Origin: Gonapodya sp. JEL0774
Lineage: Eukaryota > Monoblepharomycota > Monoblepharidomycetes > Monoblepharidales > Gonapodyaceae
DNA: 12,852 nucleotides
Reading direction: 5' to 3'
Assembly (NCBI GenBank): GCA_027604505.1
Contig: JADIIX010000336.1
Span: 1 to 12,852 of the forward strand
Both the position numbers and the translations under genes were made by a program. The notes under the pieces were generated by a model. The model was not told the origin of the DNA, did not search any database, and saw only the letters and a list, made by a program, of their open reading frames with translations. Of this stretch, positions 1 to 9,695 are shown in pieces. Within the stretch, counting starts at the first letter, position 1. Every line of letters starts with the position of its first letter.

Positions 1-527
1 GCGGTTTGGCTGCTCAACACCGTTTTGGTGCTCGCACCGGGCTGTCAATCATTACACTCGGAGTATTCAAGGTCACCGTCGCACTCCTGTTTGGCAACTC
101 AATCTCAGGTTTGCTGGCGTATTTCCCGAATGCAATCCTAGGCGTCATGATGTGCCTTGCGGGTGTAGAGCTCGCGTCACCAGCACGTGATGCTGGTCTG
201 CATCCTTCTGGCAATGTGGAGCTTGGAAAGCGAAGATGGACAGTAACAGTGGTGACAGCCGCATCGCTGGTCGGGTTCAACAATGATGGGTTGGGGTTCC
301 TGACCGGTATGTGCTGCGCCGTGATGTTTGGTATTGTCGAAGAGATTCAGGCAGGTCAGGATGCAGGATTACATGGGACAGCACTTCTTGCACGTGTAGG
401 TGAGGGCTTAAGGAACACCTTGCGGGACAAGGGGAGAGGATCACAGAGCAGCACTGAATCTCGGACGACCGTGGCGTTGCTCCCGGATCAGCAACCAAAG
501 AAGGATCTCTCCGGACGGCATGAATGA
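1..527 (+). CDS. Molybdate transporter (MOT1/MFS_MOT1 family), C-terminal part, 5' truncated by window edge
   Basis: Integral membrane protein predicted to import molybdate; only the last roughly 174 residues are in the window. The frame is open from base 3 and starts with GLAAQHRFGARTG, which fits the second MOT1 signature (CHGxGGLAxQxxFGxRxG). So the first codons are internal, and the TTG at 6 is an internal Leu rather than a start. Three hydrophobic stretches follow: about residues 15-35, 37-58 (SGLLAYFPNAILGVM) and 75-112 (the last ending in MCCAVMFGIVEEIQAG). The hydrophilic tail of about 60 residues is rich in Ser, Arg and Lys, and stops at TGA 525-527. No intron is needed in this part. 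The family is related to sulfate transporters, so the substrate is known by family only. It is unrelated to the yeast TBP-associated ATPase also called Mot1. Confidence 0.85.
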   Translation, partial: GLAAQHRFGARTGLSIITLGVFKVTVALLFGNSISGLLAYFPNAILGVMMCLAGVELASPARDAGLHPSGNVELGKRRWTVTVVTAASLVGFNNDGLGFLTGMCCAVMFGIVEEIQAGQDAGLHGTALLARVGEGLRNTLRDKGRGSQSSTESRTTVALLPDQQPKKDLSGRHE

Positions 528-662
528 TGTTAATGCATTGTGCAAATTCTGCCACCATGCACAATCACTAAACTGTAAATGGAGCTATTCTATGTGTTGC
601 CAGTTATTGATTTTGTCAGGTAGCTCTTTATTCGCAAGTGTTCGCTTCGGGCTTTCCGGCAG

Positions 663-676
663 GTTCTGCCCAGAAC
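663..676. repeat. Short perfect inverted repeat
   Basis: GTTCTG, then CC, then CAGAAC forms a perfect 6-bp palindromic arm pair about 136 bases after the transporter stop codon. It could be a small RNA hairpin in the 3' UTR or a dimeric protein site. A 6-bp match is also expected by chance at this scale, so function is unproven. Confidence 0.3.
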
Positions 677-754
677 TGAAGGCTTAAACAGACTTAGAGA
701 TGAATACAGCTTTATGAGGGTTGGCTCATTCAGGCTCAGGCAACCGGTGGGAAC

Positions 755-761
755 ATATATT
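755..761 (+). promoter_or_regulatory. Possible TATA-like element
   Basis: The run ATATATT lies about 75 bases upstream of the proposed start at 836. Position and composition suit a core promoter element for the unrecognised gene. It is only an AT-rich match, and the start of that gene is itself uncertain. Confidence 0.2.
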
Positions 762-835
762 ACTCACCGGCCACTAGCTGGGGGGAAGACTTCGCGAGTG
801 ACTCATCAATTGCATTCAATCCTGACTTACTCAAA

Positions 836-2601
836 ATGACGTCCGAGTCATCGCTTTCGTATGCAGAAGTTGGTTTCTACAACTCGAGAACGGACTATCT
901 GATGGTGAGGATTGCAGTTGTCTGCTATATTTCGCTCTACCTGGATGATCGAACGCTAATTCTGCTTCTGTCTGGTATCCCAAAGTCTGTTCGTCCTCGA
1001 TTCGAGGCTCGTCGTCGAGCTGCTGGGTTCCTTCGGCCTGCACTACCGGAAGTCCACTCCCAACGGGTCGGTTTACCTGGTGGTCGGCACATGTTCGTCA
1101 ACGTAAGGGTGGACCCGTTCGAGGCAATGTTCTATGGGTTGCATTTGCCGGCGCATCAAAATCGCAATCTGGACATGGGCGCCATTGATGACGGCCCAGG
1201 CGATGGTGGGTGAATGCGGATCGCCATGTGTTGCACGCGAAGAGTGGGAAGGCAAACATCGATCATCAACTCAAACCGATCGTTACCCAGCTCATCTTTC
1301 CTTAGAGCGCTTTGATTGCCCGGAGGATGCCCATGCCTACGCACGCCGAATGTCCCTACCGGATCCAGAACACAACGAAACCGTCCTCGCGAGTACTTGG
1401 GAGAATCGCGAAAGAAGACGAGTGAATGAGAACGAAAAGCCTTCTACGATAGCACTTGCAAACAATATCGTCGAGCTCGGGACGACTGGCGCCGATGAGT
1501 TCAGCCAAGCCGTCCTGACAAATCAAGTCCCCGAAATCCCTGAAGTATCGAACCACATTGCTTCGCCCAATGAAGTAATCAAAGTGCTTACTGAGCGAAG
1601 AACCGAGCTGCCGCTTCAGATCGATTCGGTTGATGTGTCTTTACCCTGTGATCGCCTAAGTCCTGCATGCTCCGTGAACAGCGACATGCTGACCCTCGAG
1701 CAGCAGATCAATTCCAAACCGTTTACGAAGACATCAAAATCATTGCACAGTCCTGGTTATGGAGTAGATCAACCGACGGCGACTTCCTTCAAGACAAACG
1801 CTCCTGCTTCAACACTGGACTCAATGAAAGCGCCTGCGAGAGCCCCCGTCGTTCCCTTTACCCGAAGATTGACTACCGATGTCCTCGTACAGCATAGCTC
1901 TGATCGAAGTGAGTAACCAAAACACTGGTACCACAGTCTACGTTTCATTTTCCTCCTCCGCTTGACTGTCAAGATATTTCGACGGAATATGAGGTGCTAG
2001 AAGTACTTCCTGCAAGCCAATCACCTCTACACACGCCAGCAGCCCCTCTTCGTTGCCCGATCAACTCCGCATGCCTTGTTACTGGCGATGCTTCTGGCAC
2101 CATGACGACTCTTGCGGCGATCGTGGATTCAACCTCTGTGAGTTTCAGAGGCCGTGGCGTGAGGGTATCACCTTATCAAACGGTGTAAATTCAACCAAAC
2201 AGAGCCCGCATCCTCCAACAACAAACCGCGAATTCGTGAATCTCCCCGAGAAATTCACACCCCGGACAGCCGATGTGGAAACTGACACTCACATATTTCA
2301 GGCACCATTTGCACAAACTAAAGCTACTAATGTCAAATTCTCGAAGAGCAGCCCCCGTCTATTATTGCGTGGTGTAACCAGGGTGGTACGGAACATTTTC
2401 TCGGGTCGTCGGAAATCGAAATTTGGGACGGCAACCGCGACAACGGAAAGTCCAAGCATATTGCCACAACAAGCCTCAAGTACAATATCCGTAACAAGTT
2501 CTTCACGGACGAAAATGTCTGGCCCGTTCTCAACCGCTGTGAGGAAATTGCTGGGTTGGGAGAGACGGAAGTCATCGCATGAGGGACGATGCGTCCATTG
2601 A
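836..2601 (+). CDS. Unrecognised Ser/Thr-rich protein, five-exon model (5' part uncertain)
   Basis: I do not recognise this protein. A phase-consistent model uses exons 836-904, 986-1102, 1200-1908, 1974-2137 and 2203-2601, giving about 485 residues. Introns at 1909-1973 and 2138-2202 have good GTGAGT donors; the former has a pyrimidine tract and a TTGACT branch-like site before its AG. The product is hydrophilic and low in complexity, with no signal peptide or clear membrane segment. The middle (from about residue 65) is rich in Ser, Thr, Pro, Glu and Asn. The last 70 residues hold basic, partly amphipathic patches (RLLLRGVTRVVRNIF and FSTAVRKLLGWERRKSS). Codon bias is weak compared with the neighbours, as in a fast-evolving or lineage-specific gene. 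The first intron (905-985) is 81 nt without a stop, so it could be coding. Exons two and three also have an alternative frame with stronger bias (see findings). The 3' half is more secure than the 5' half. Confidence 0.45.
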
Positions 2602-2726
2602 ATAGACTAATAGTTCGCAGTTCTGAAGATGTGAAGATGGATAACTATTTTTCAAGTATTCCTTGTTACATACATCGGTGCCAGAGACTGGACCAAGTGA
2701 AGCATCGAACTCCCTTCCCCACAACG

Positions 2727-4249
2727 ATGGACGCCTTCCTCACCGCGTACGAAACCATCCGCCGCGCCAACGGCGGTCCGGCGAAAAACGTCCCCGTCGT
2801 GTACGAGAGCGATGCCCAGGTTGTATACGTTCCGATCGCGCAGACGTACAAAGGGTACACACAGTTGGAGCAGCTGCACGATGTCTTGAGACGTGAGTGG
2901 GACAAAAGCAGGCGTGTACATGTGGCGAACGGGATGAAGACATGCGCCTGGTTAGAGTCGTGGACGATTTGGCGGTCTGATGGGGGCTGTTGGGAGAAGG
3001 GAGCGGGGGAGAAGACCACACTTTTCTCAATGATTTGAGCCTTTCGACCCTCCTGGGCTTTTCCCTACCCCTGAGTGACTACTTTTTGCTCTCTGCTATA
3101 CCCCTGTACCGTCTCATTCCGTTCCCATTCGCCCAGGTCGCTACTTCAAAATCGAGCACCAGGAATCCCTGTCCCGGACGGTGGACCTTACCGCCTCGAC
3201 CGTCGTCGAGGAAATCTCGATGAAAATTTCACACGAGGACATGATCGAGTGGCTGGTGCCGGGAGTAAAGGCTTCGGGGAGGAGCGTGGTGGTCAACATG
3301 GTGAGTGATGAGGGTACCATGTTTCAACTTCGGCGCCGTGATGCACGCAACAGGCAATGAACTCAGAGCCATGGTATTACGTTTATCTCTTAGGTCACAT
3401 TCACGACACTCAACCCTCAAACTCTCAAATGCGTCTCCAAGCGTGTGGTGAGTCACTTGCATCAAGCCCGGTTGCCACTCCGTACTGACCAAACTTTTGT
3501 TCTCACTAATGAACTAAATGCTAGTACTGGGATCAAGCTGCTGTCCTCAAACAGCTGGGGTTCCTCACCAACTTGAGAAACAACATCCCAGTTGGTGAGT
3601 CTTTTGACGTCGGTCAACGCTACGACATGTCTGACTGGTGTGGTCAAGATTCTGTCACTGGAAAGGATATGACCGCCGAAATAACGAGCTCCATTCCTGC
3701 TTCGACTGCAAGCGTGCCGGTCACCAACGGCACAAACATTGCTGTCCCCGAAGTTGGCGCGGCACCACCTCCCCAACCTATAGCGGCTGTTTCGGCGGAA
3801 GCCCCAGCTCTCGTGTCTTCCCCATCCAAGACAACAGCGACAGAGAAGGTGGAGGAAGTGCAACCCGATGTGCGTCGCCCTCAGGACCCAGTGACAGGTC
3901 GAGTGCCATCCACGAAGTAGGTGTATACCGCTTGGTTTGCCGTTCCCCAAGTCCTCACCGATCAACTCCACACCCCGCATTTATAATAAGGGTTGTTGCC
4001 CCTCCAGGCGGTAAGGATTCGATCTCGCTCGTGATGGAACTCCCCTCGGCCGAGTTCAGCAAGATCAGCGCGGCAAAATCTTCATCCGGGACGGCCGCAG
4101 CGTTTTCAGCTCCAATTCCTGCTCCCACGGAAGCTCCATCAGCAGCTCCAGTGCAGACGAGAAGCACCGCACCCCCGGTGACCGGGGCGAAACCCTCCAG
4201 TCGAGTGATGAGGCCGCCCGGAGGAGTGAGCACATTTTCTTTGGGATAA
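2727..4249 (+). CDS. SnoaL-like / NTF2-fold domain protein with PPGG-motif tail
   Basis: Six exons, 2727-2892, 3137-3300, 3394-3447, 3525-3594, 3649-3916 and 3991-4249, join in frame to about 326 residues. Residues 1-150 resemble the fungal SnoaL-like (NTF2 superfamily) fold: MDAFLTAYETIRRANGG at the start, a strand with SRTVDLTASTVVEEI, the pattern EDMIEWLVPGV, and a final KRVYWDQAAVLKQLGFL, a strongly typical ending. Related domains bind or isomerise small hydrophobic molecules, but the substrate of this fungal group is not known to me. The rest is a Pro/Ala/Ser/Val-rich tail ending in two related motifs, VVAPPGGKDSISL and SRVMRPPGGVSTFSLG. ATG 2727 was chosen because it gives the usual family N-terminus. 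The first intron is unusually long (244 nt). The fourth (3595-3648) is 54 nt and stopless, so retention would keep the frame. No signal peptide is seen, so a cytosolic location is likely. Confidence 0.85.
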
Positions 4250-4276
4250 GCGAGGATGCAAAACCGTACCAGCAAA

Positions 4277-4284
4277 TATAAATT
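4277..4284 (+). promoter_or_regulatory. Possible TATA box upstream of the ERT1-like gene
   Basis: TATAAATT lies in the 215-base gap between the SnoaL-like gene stop and the ERT1-like start, about 180 bases upstream of ATG 4465. It matches the TATAAA consensus and the spacing is acceptable for a fungal promoter with a long leader. It could equally be part of the AT-rich 3' UTR of the preceding gene. Confidence 0.25.
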
Positions 4285-4435
4285 TCCCGGCGATAAAAGT
4301 GTAATGTTTTAGAGGTAAAAATACGAAAGATCTGCGAACTCTTGAACTATGCAAACTGCGGGGTTTGAACCAATGAGCGATCTCAGGACGCACAAGCTCC
4401 TCCGGTCACCCCCCACCCTTGCTCAATCTTCATAT

Positions 4436-4446
4436 CCCCCCCCCCC
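4436..4446 (+). repeat. Poly(C) tract of 11 bases
   Basis: Eleven consecutive C residues lie 18 bases before the proposed ATG of the ERT1-like gene. They end a longer C/T-rich stretch (about 4397-4446) that probably belongs to the promoter or leader. Homopolymers of this kind vary in length between strains and are prone to sequencing error; here that would not affect the coding frame. Confidence 0.6.
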
Positions 4447-4464
4447 AATCTGAGCACGCTGCAC

Positions 4465-7400
4465 ATGTGGTCGACTGACTCCGCAATCCCGCTCAACCAA
4501 ATCGCAACCGAAGGTTTTCCTGGAAACGTCATCGCAGAATCCCACTCGGCATCATCGGCGAGCTCCAGAACGGCCATGCAGGAGCTGAAGAGAAAAGACT
4601 CGCTGCCGCACTTGTCGCTCTCGGACGACACTCGCAGCGAGCTCACGGAGTCGCTTCGCAAGTTCACGGATGGACCGTTTTCCGTCGTGGAGGGTGACCG
4701 TGGCAGCATCCGTTCGCCGCCTGCGTCGTTGCTCAAGCTTTCAAACGGTGAAGGTGATGCACCAGAGCACCCAGCGAAGCCAGTCGGAAGTAGAGAAGGA
4801 TGCGATGGGCGTGGTGGCTGTGGACGTCTTGAGTGCCAGCCGCTGGCAGATGATGACGTGGAAATGGGGGAGGATTTGGATGGCGAATCCGATTCAGAAG
4901 CAAGAGTTTCAAGCACTAAGCATGCACAGGCCCACAGTTCCTCTTCGGGATTGGTAACGCCAGCATCGAGTCCCCCTCACAGTGGCCCTCAGGTAACTTC
5001 TGCGCCATCCTCGGTGTCAACTCCCGGACCAGCTCCCCCAGAACAGAAACGTCGTTCCAAGGCATCCGCTTGTCTCAACTGCCGCCGTTCCCACGCCTCG
5101 TGCGACTCTGGTCGACCGTGTACACGCTGCGTGAAGCGTGGCCTCGCGAGCTCTTGCGAGGTGCCAGCGAAGAAGGGGTCGCTGTTCAACGTGGGCGGGT
5201 GCCAGCTTCTTCCCAGGAGGATACTGCCCATGCCACAACCTGGTGGCTTGCACGCGCGAGCGGGTTCTTTTTCGGGTGGAGGACAGATGGGGATGATGGA
5301 AGGGCCGCCTGTTTTGCAACCAACTCCCACGACGCTCACCCATTCCCGTTCTTTCTCGGGACATACCAATCAGCTCTGGCAGACTGGAACACCACCGCCA
5401 AGCGGTAGCCCGTTTTCTGTCTCCATGAGCCAGCCTACACCTACTCACTATCGGACAATTTCTCAAGGAGTACCGCAGATCACCTTTCCCGGTCAAGTTG
5501 CGCAGCTTGCTGGCCGACCTGCCTCCACCAGCTCTCCATCGTCGGCAACGATCCAAACCCAGTCACCACCCGTGACAACGGCCCTCCCCATTGACCCTGC
5601 GAATCTCCCCGCTCTCGCATCCATGGTCGCCTCAATGTTGACAGCTGCCAACGGGGGAAAGCCACCTGACCCGTCGATGCTCAAGGATATCCTGCCCAGG
5701 CTAAACTCAACCTCAGCGCCTCAAACGCAGTCTGCTCCGGCACCGGTAACAACGATCGAACGGCAGCAATCCTACCACGGTGGTCCGTCCCAGTTCCCTC
5801 CAACACCCCCCAACTCGTTCCAGCCGTCTGGCTCTCCACCCAACCAGATCTTGAACAATCATACCCCTCACATGTCGCCACCGCCGCTTCACCGCTCGGC
5901 CAGTGGTCCGGTGCAGATGGTGCACTTCCCTGCTCAAACCGCCTACCAACAGCAGATCCAAGCCTACCAGCAAATACCCGTCACCGCCTATCAACAAGTT
6001 CCGCCGCAACACGCGCATGCACACACGTTTAATCTTGTGCAGCCGCAGCCTATTTCTGCTCCGGTGGCGTACCAGGTGCAAGTGATCCAGACGGGCAGCG
6101 GAGCGAATGTGAACGGGATGGCACAGCAGAACCAGAGCGGCATGGTCCAGCAGATGGCTGCTCAGCAGACCATTTTGGCGGTGAACCCGGCAACACAGCC
6201 TCAAGGACAATGGGGAATGCAGCAAGGTGGATTTGTTTTCGAACAGCAGAATAACGCGCCACCTGTGAGCACATGGTCACCCATTCTCTAGCTGGTGTGA
6301 CCACTCATCTTACTTATATGCATAACCATCAGGTCTTCCAGCCCAACAACGTCTCGGACGAGCTCGCGGCTCTCAACGAGCTCATGAATGACAATTCACT
6401 TCAGTTCCCTCCCGAGGCTCCACCAAAGGATATTCCACCGCAACACTACCATTCACACGCCAAATCTCCGACCGCGGTGGAAGACCTGTTTAGTTGGAAT
6501 GCCAGCGGAGAAACTGGCGATACAGACATGTCCACGCCCATGTTGGGGAGCAAGAGGGGCAGGGACGGCCAGCACCTCAGCTTCCCAGGAAAGTGTTTCG
6601 ATAACTGCAAGGTGGGTTGTAAATTCGTGGTCGGGGTCCCGCGATTCCCTTTGTTCTTATTTGGGAATTGAAAACAAATTACATTTTGTAGGCATGCCAG
6701 TTTAACAGTGTTGAACAGTTCTACCTCATGGCCGCCGGTGACGTGGACGGCAATTCTAGCGATAATTCCTCGAATGTGAACGAGGGTATCGTCGTTACTT
6801 ACAACCAGGGCAACTCCCTGACGAACAATACTGGATCAGAAATGGAACGTCGTGCCACCTCCCTGACCAATATTCTCCAAGCGAAGCACGCGGCTGGCAT
6901 GCTCGTACCGTACGACTACAGTGCCTCGTACACCCGTATCGCGCGTCGTGCAGCGGCAACTCGCAGTAGCATCGCCCGTCAGCGCATTCTCAGTGCAGCG
7001 CTCTTCTTGTCAGAGGAGCTCGAACCGATTTGGCAGATGGATCTGGACACCTTGGCGTCTGAGGAGCAGTTTGAGCGTCTGTTGCTCGAGCACGATCGCG
7101 CTTTCGCGGCCACGGGTATGCCGGCAGCTCTTTGGCGCCGCACTGGCGAGATTGTTCGCGCGAATCGTGAGTTTGCCGGTCTTGTGGGTGTACCGCTCGA
7201 GGGTCTATGCAGCGGAAAGGTCACCATTTTCGAGCTTATGACCGAAGATTCGGAAGTTGCGTACTGGGACAAGTGGACCGGGGTTTCAGCGGATCCAGCA
7301 CAGAAGGCGGTCATGATGTCGTGCTCCCTGGTGCGTGGTGGGGGAAGCCAGCATGCTCAGACTGGATCCCTCGAATGCGCCTTCAGCTTCACGATAAGAC

Positions 7401-7699
7401 GAGACATGTCGGACGTGCCGAGTGCCGTTGTCGGCAACTTTTTACCCGCAAGACCGCCACCACTGGTGAGAGTGCTGTTTGAAAGGCTCAAGATTTGGGG
7501 AGATCAGATTGAGGGTGTTGCGGAGGACAGTGCTGGCGGACATGGACGGAGCAAGAAGCGAAACGTGAATAGGATGGGCTCGGAGGAAAAGGGTACCGGT
7601 GCTTTGGGAATGTTTGGACTGGGTGGAACTCCAACTTCTCTGGGAGGGATGGTAGACCCTGGCAAAGATGATTTTGCTGACTTTTTGAATTTTGAGTGA
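4465..7699 (+). CDS. ERT1: ERT1/AcuK/RDS2-family Zn2Cys6 transcription factor with PAS domain
   Basis: Nuclear regulator of the family that activates gluconeogenesis and growth on non-fermentable carbon. Exons 4465-6264, 6333-6611 and 6692-7699 join in frame to about 1,028 residues. The binuclear cluster lies at residues 203-231 with spacing CX2CX6CX5CX2CX8C, including the family-like string RPCTRCVKRGL, preceded by basic KRR. A long linker rich in Pro, Gln, Ser and Thr follows, with dense Gln at about residues 490-600. Exon 3 carries the family's second conserved block (LTNILQAKHAAGMLVPYDY, then RQRIL). A PAS domain follows at about residues 817-948, with FERLLLEHDRAF, LWRRTGEI, NREFAGLVGVP, IFELM and VVGNFLP. 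The extreme C-terminus is acidic (DPGKDDFADFLNFE), a possible activation segment. The protein is longer than the family members I know, through its N-terminal and linker regions. ATG 4576 (residue 38) is an alternative start with a better -3 base. The domain pair makes the call firm; the upstream limit is less sure. Confidence 0.92.
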
Positions 7700-7891
7700 T
7701 ATGCATCCACTCATTCGTAGGATTTCAAAGACATGTATGCCGCACATTGCATTACCAAGAATTTTGTAAAATAAGGGTTCCTTTGTCGTGCTTTTGCAAG
7801 TTTTTGCTTTGAGTGCTGAGTTGTGGAGTTCGGTCATTCTTGCCAGTACTTGGCCCCTTGTGACATCACCATGAGGAAACTCACCAAAGAA

Positions 7892-7898
7892 CATATAA
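7892..7898 (+). promoter_or_regulatory. Possible TATA-like element of the first eisosome gene
   Basis: CATATAA lies 55 bases upstream of ATG 7953, inside the 253-base gap after the ERT1-like gene. The position suits a core promoter. The rest of the gap shows no other gene and would also hold the 3' UTR of the ERT1-like transcript. Confidence 0.3.
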
Positions 7899-7952
7899 CC
7901 GCGCCCATGCCATGAGCGCCACGATACTTTCAACAATCGAACTGAATCTGAC

Positions 7953-9460
7953 ATGCTTTCCAGAATCGGTAAGCACTTTTCTTCAACCAAACACCATCCT
8001 GGCTCGACTTGCCCGATGACGATTCCCCTGCTGCGCTTTTTGAACCTTCGCAGGTACCACCGTAGGCGTTCTTCATAACAAAGACCTCCGAGCCCTGAAC
8101 GAGTCGGAGAAACAATATGTCGTGTGCATCAAGGATATGAACAAGCAGGCCTCGAAAGGTGAGTGGTGTACTCCGAAAAGTTCGATTTGCTACGTGTGGT
8201 CCAACGAACTGAGTTCTTGCCGATCCCGTCGCACGTTCCTAGCGTCAAAGGACCTTGTCGTGTGGGCGAGCAAAGAAACTGAAGGACATGATCTGGAAGA
8301 GCTGGCGAAGGCGGTTGAAGAAATCACCACAACGATGAATGAACTCTTCGAGTCTTATAGCGGTATGTTTTTTGGTTAACTGTTGCATCAGCGCTGTCTA
8401 GGTCAGCTAAGCAAATGTCGGCGTAACTTGTAGTGAAGCATGAAGACTACCGCTCGAACTACAAGTCCATCTTGCGACGCGAAGAGCATCTTCCTTCTCT
8501 GGTGAAGCAACTCGACGAGGGCCGCAAGAAATTGGACGATGCTACCAAGAAGAGCAAGCCCGTCGACCATCTTAAGCGAGAAGTTGAGGCTGCGGAGAGG
8601 GAGGTTGAGCAATACGAAGTGGAGCTGGCCGCGTTCAAAAGGTTCGTCCCAAGGGATCATTTACCGTGGTGGTTGATGAAACTGACTAGGAATCGTCATC
8701 GCATCTGTACAGGTCTACGTTGAAGGTTGCGTTCGACACACGATTTGATTCCCTTATTGAGCTCGGGTCCAAGGTATGTTGTACAAGAGTCCAAGAAGTA
8801 ATACACAAAATCTTACGTTCTCCCGTACAGCTGGCTCTTACTGCAACATTCGGGAAATTTCTCACCTCTCAGATCCCCCCAGGTGGTGACCGATTGACAG
8901 CGTTCGACTCAGAACCGATGAAGCATATTCTCTCTGATCTTCACACAAGCTTAGCTGCTTGGCGACCAGCAATAGAAGTCAGTGATTCAACTGGCTCGAT
9001 CGGACTCAACACTGGGGCAGGTGCCATCAGTCCCATGGTCGAGGAACCAGCAAACCTTTGCTCATATTCGGAAAGCGACTCAAAAAGTTCGAACGCGAGC
9101 CCGAGTGCGAGTACTACGGAAGGCAACCTCCTATTTTCAGATCTCACACGAGCTGCTACCATATCACCAACAGTGTACCTCTCACGGTCTGGTTCGATCT
9201 TCAAAACTACGACTCCACCAGGTAAGCCTGTGGAGGGAACCGAGATCCTGAATCCCTACATGGGGAAACCAGTGGAGATTGTGGCTGGTGAACTTGAGGG
9301 AGCCATTCCGAATGGGGTGCCTGTTGGTGCAAGTACAACGAGTACGGTTGCCGACAACAAACCAGAGGGGAAGTCTGAGGTGGCTTCCGCAGCCACTGAT
9401 GCAGTTCAAAAAAAAGGCACAGAGAAAGAAGCAGCTGGTGCGGTGGCTCTTGGGGCTTGA
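7953..9460 (+). CDS. Eisosome component PIL1/LSP1-like protein, copy A
   Basis: Predicted BAR-domain protein of the PIL1/LSP1 family, which polymerises on the inner face of the plasma membrane to form eisosomes. Exons 7953-7968, 8054-8158, 8243-8362, 8434-8641, 8713-8773 and 8831-9460 give about 379 residues. The core (about residues 10-205) follows the family order: LHNKDLRALNESEKQ, a KDLVVWASKE block (compare QLSIWG in PIL1), EDYRSNYKSILRREE (compare YRLTLKSIRDIE), a charged coiled coil, then STLKVAFDTRFDSL and KLALTATFGKFL (compare KIALIAGYGKALLEL). The usual N-terminal extension before the BAR core is nearly absent; exon 1 supplies only MLSRI. The family stretch after GKALLEL is replaced by SQIPPGGDRLTAFDS. 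The tail (from about 220) is Ser/Thr/Gly-rich and contains LSRSGSIFKT followed by TPPGKPVEGT. The 84-nt second intron is stopless; comparison with copy B shows it is an intron. Confidence 0.9.
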
Positions 9461-9607
9461 GGCGAGGATGAATGTTATCTCATGTTGATGAGTGGGATGG
9501 ATGAGAAAAGCTTGTGTACGGCTTTATATGCTCTATGCTTTGGTCTTGTTTGCTCTGTATTATCACGTAAAGAGGAGTACATATTGGATATTTGATTTGT
9601 GCTTTGA

Positions 9608-9613
9608 ATATAT
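9608..9613 (+). promoter_or_regulatory. Possible TATA-like element of the second eisosome gene
   Basis: ATATAT lies about 85 bases upstream of ATG 9696 in the spacer between the two eisosome genes. It is the only TATA-like run near that start, but the match is loose. Confidence 0.2.
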
Positions 9614-9695
9614 GCACAGCGGCTAATCCTTTTGGACGTGCGGGATGTGGTGAAACTTGTCCAAACACTTGATTCCCCGAGCCATTCGCACTGCC

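Larger units (their letters stand above)
528..835. other. Intergenic region with no gene
   Basis: This 308-base gap lies between the transporter stop codon and the next proposed start. I see no coding exon or RNA gene. It should hold the 3' UTR of the transporter and the promoter of the next gene. It contains a perfect 6-bp inverted repeat at 663-676 and an AT-rich TATA-like run at about 755-761, both listed separately. Confidence 0.6.

Noticed and set aside
3462-3980. 172-codon open frame on the minus strand
   Set aside because: It lies opposite the SnoaL-like exons and introns, is rich in Arg, His, Cys and Trp, and has no domain. It is a shadow of the real gene.
4361-4371. Minus-strand GGTTCAAACCC, resembling a tRNA B box
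   Set aside because: The flanking bases do not form a T-arm stem, and no matching acceptor strand for the following AGTTTGC or A box is found upstream.
5185-5220. Possible short intron just after the Zn cluster
   Set aside because: A GTGGGC and a CAG are present but only about 26 nt apart, far shorter than any other intron here, and the frame is open without it.
5713-6225. 170-codon open frame on the minus strand
   Set aside because: It is a repetitive Arg/Leu/His-rich reading opposite the Gln/Pro-rich linker of the ERT1-like gene, a composition artefact.
7442-7990. 182-codon open frame on the minus strand
   Set aside because: It spans the 3' end of the ERT1-like gene, the intergenic gap and the first exon of eisosome copy A, with no recognisable domain.
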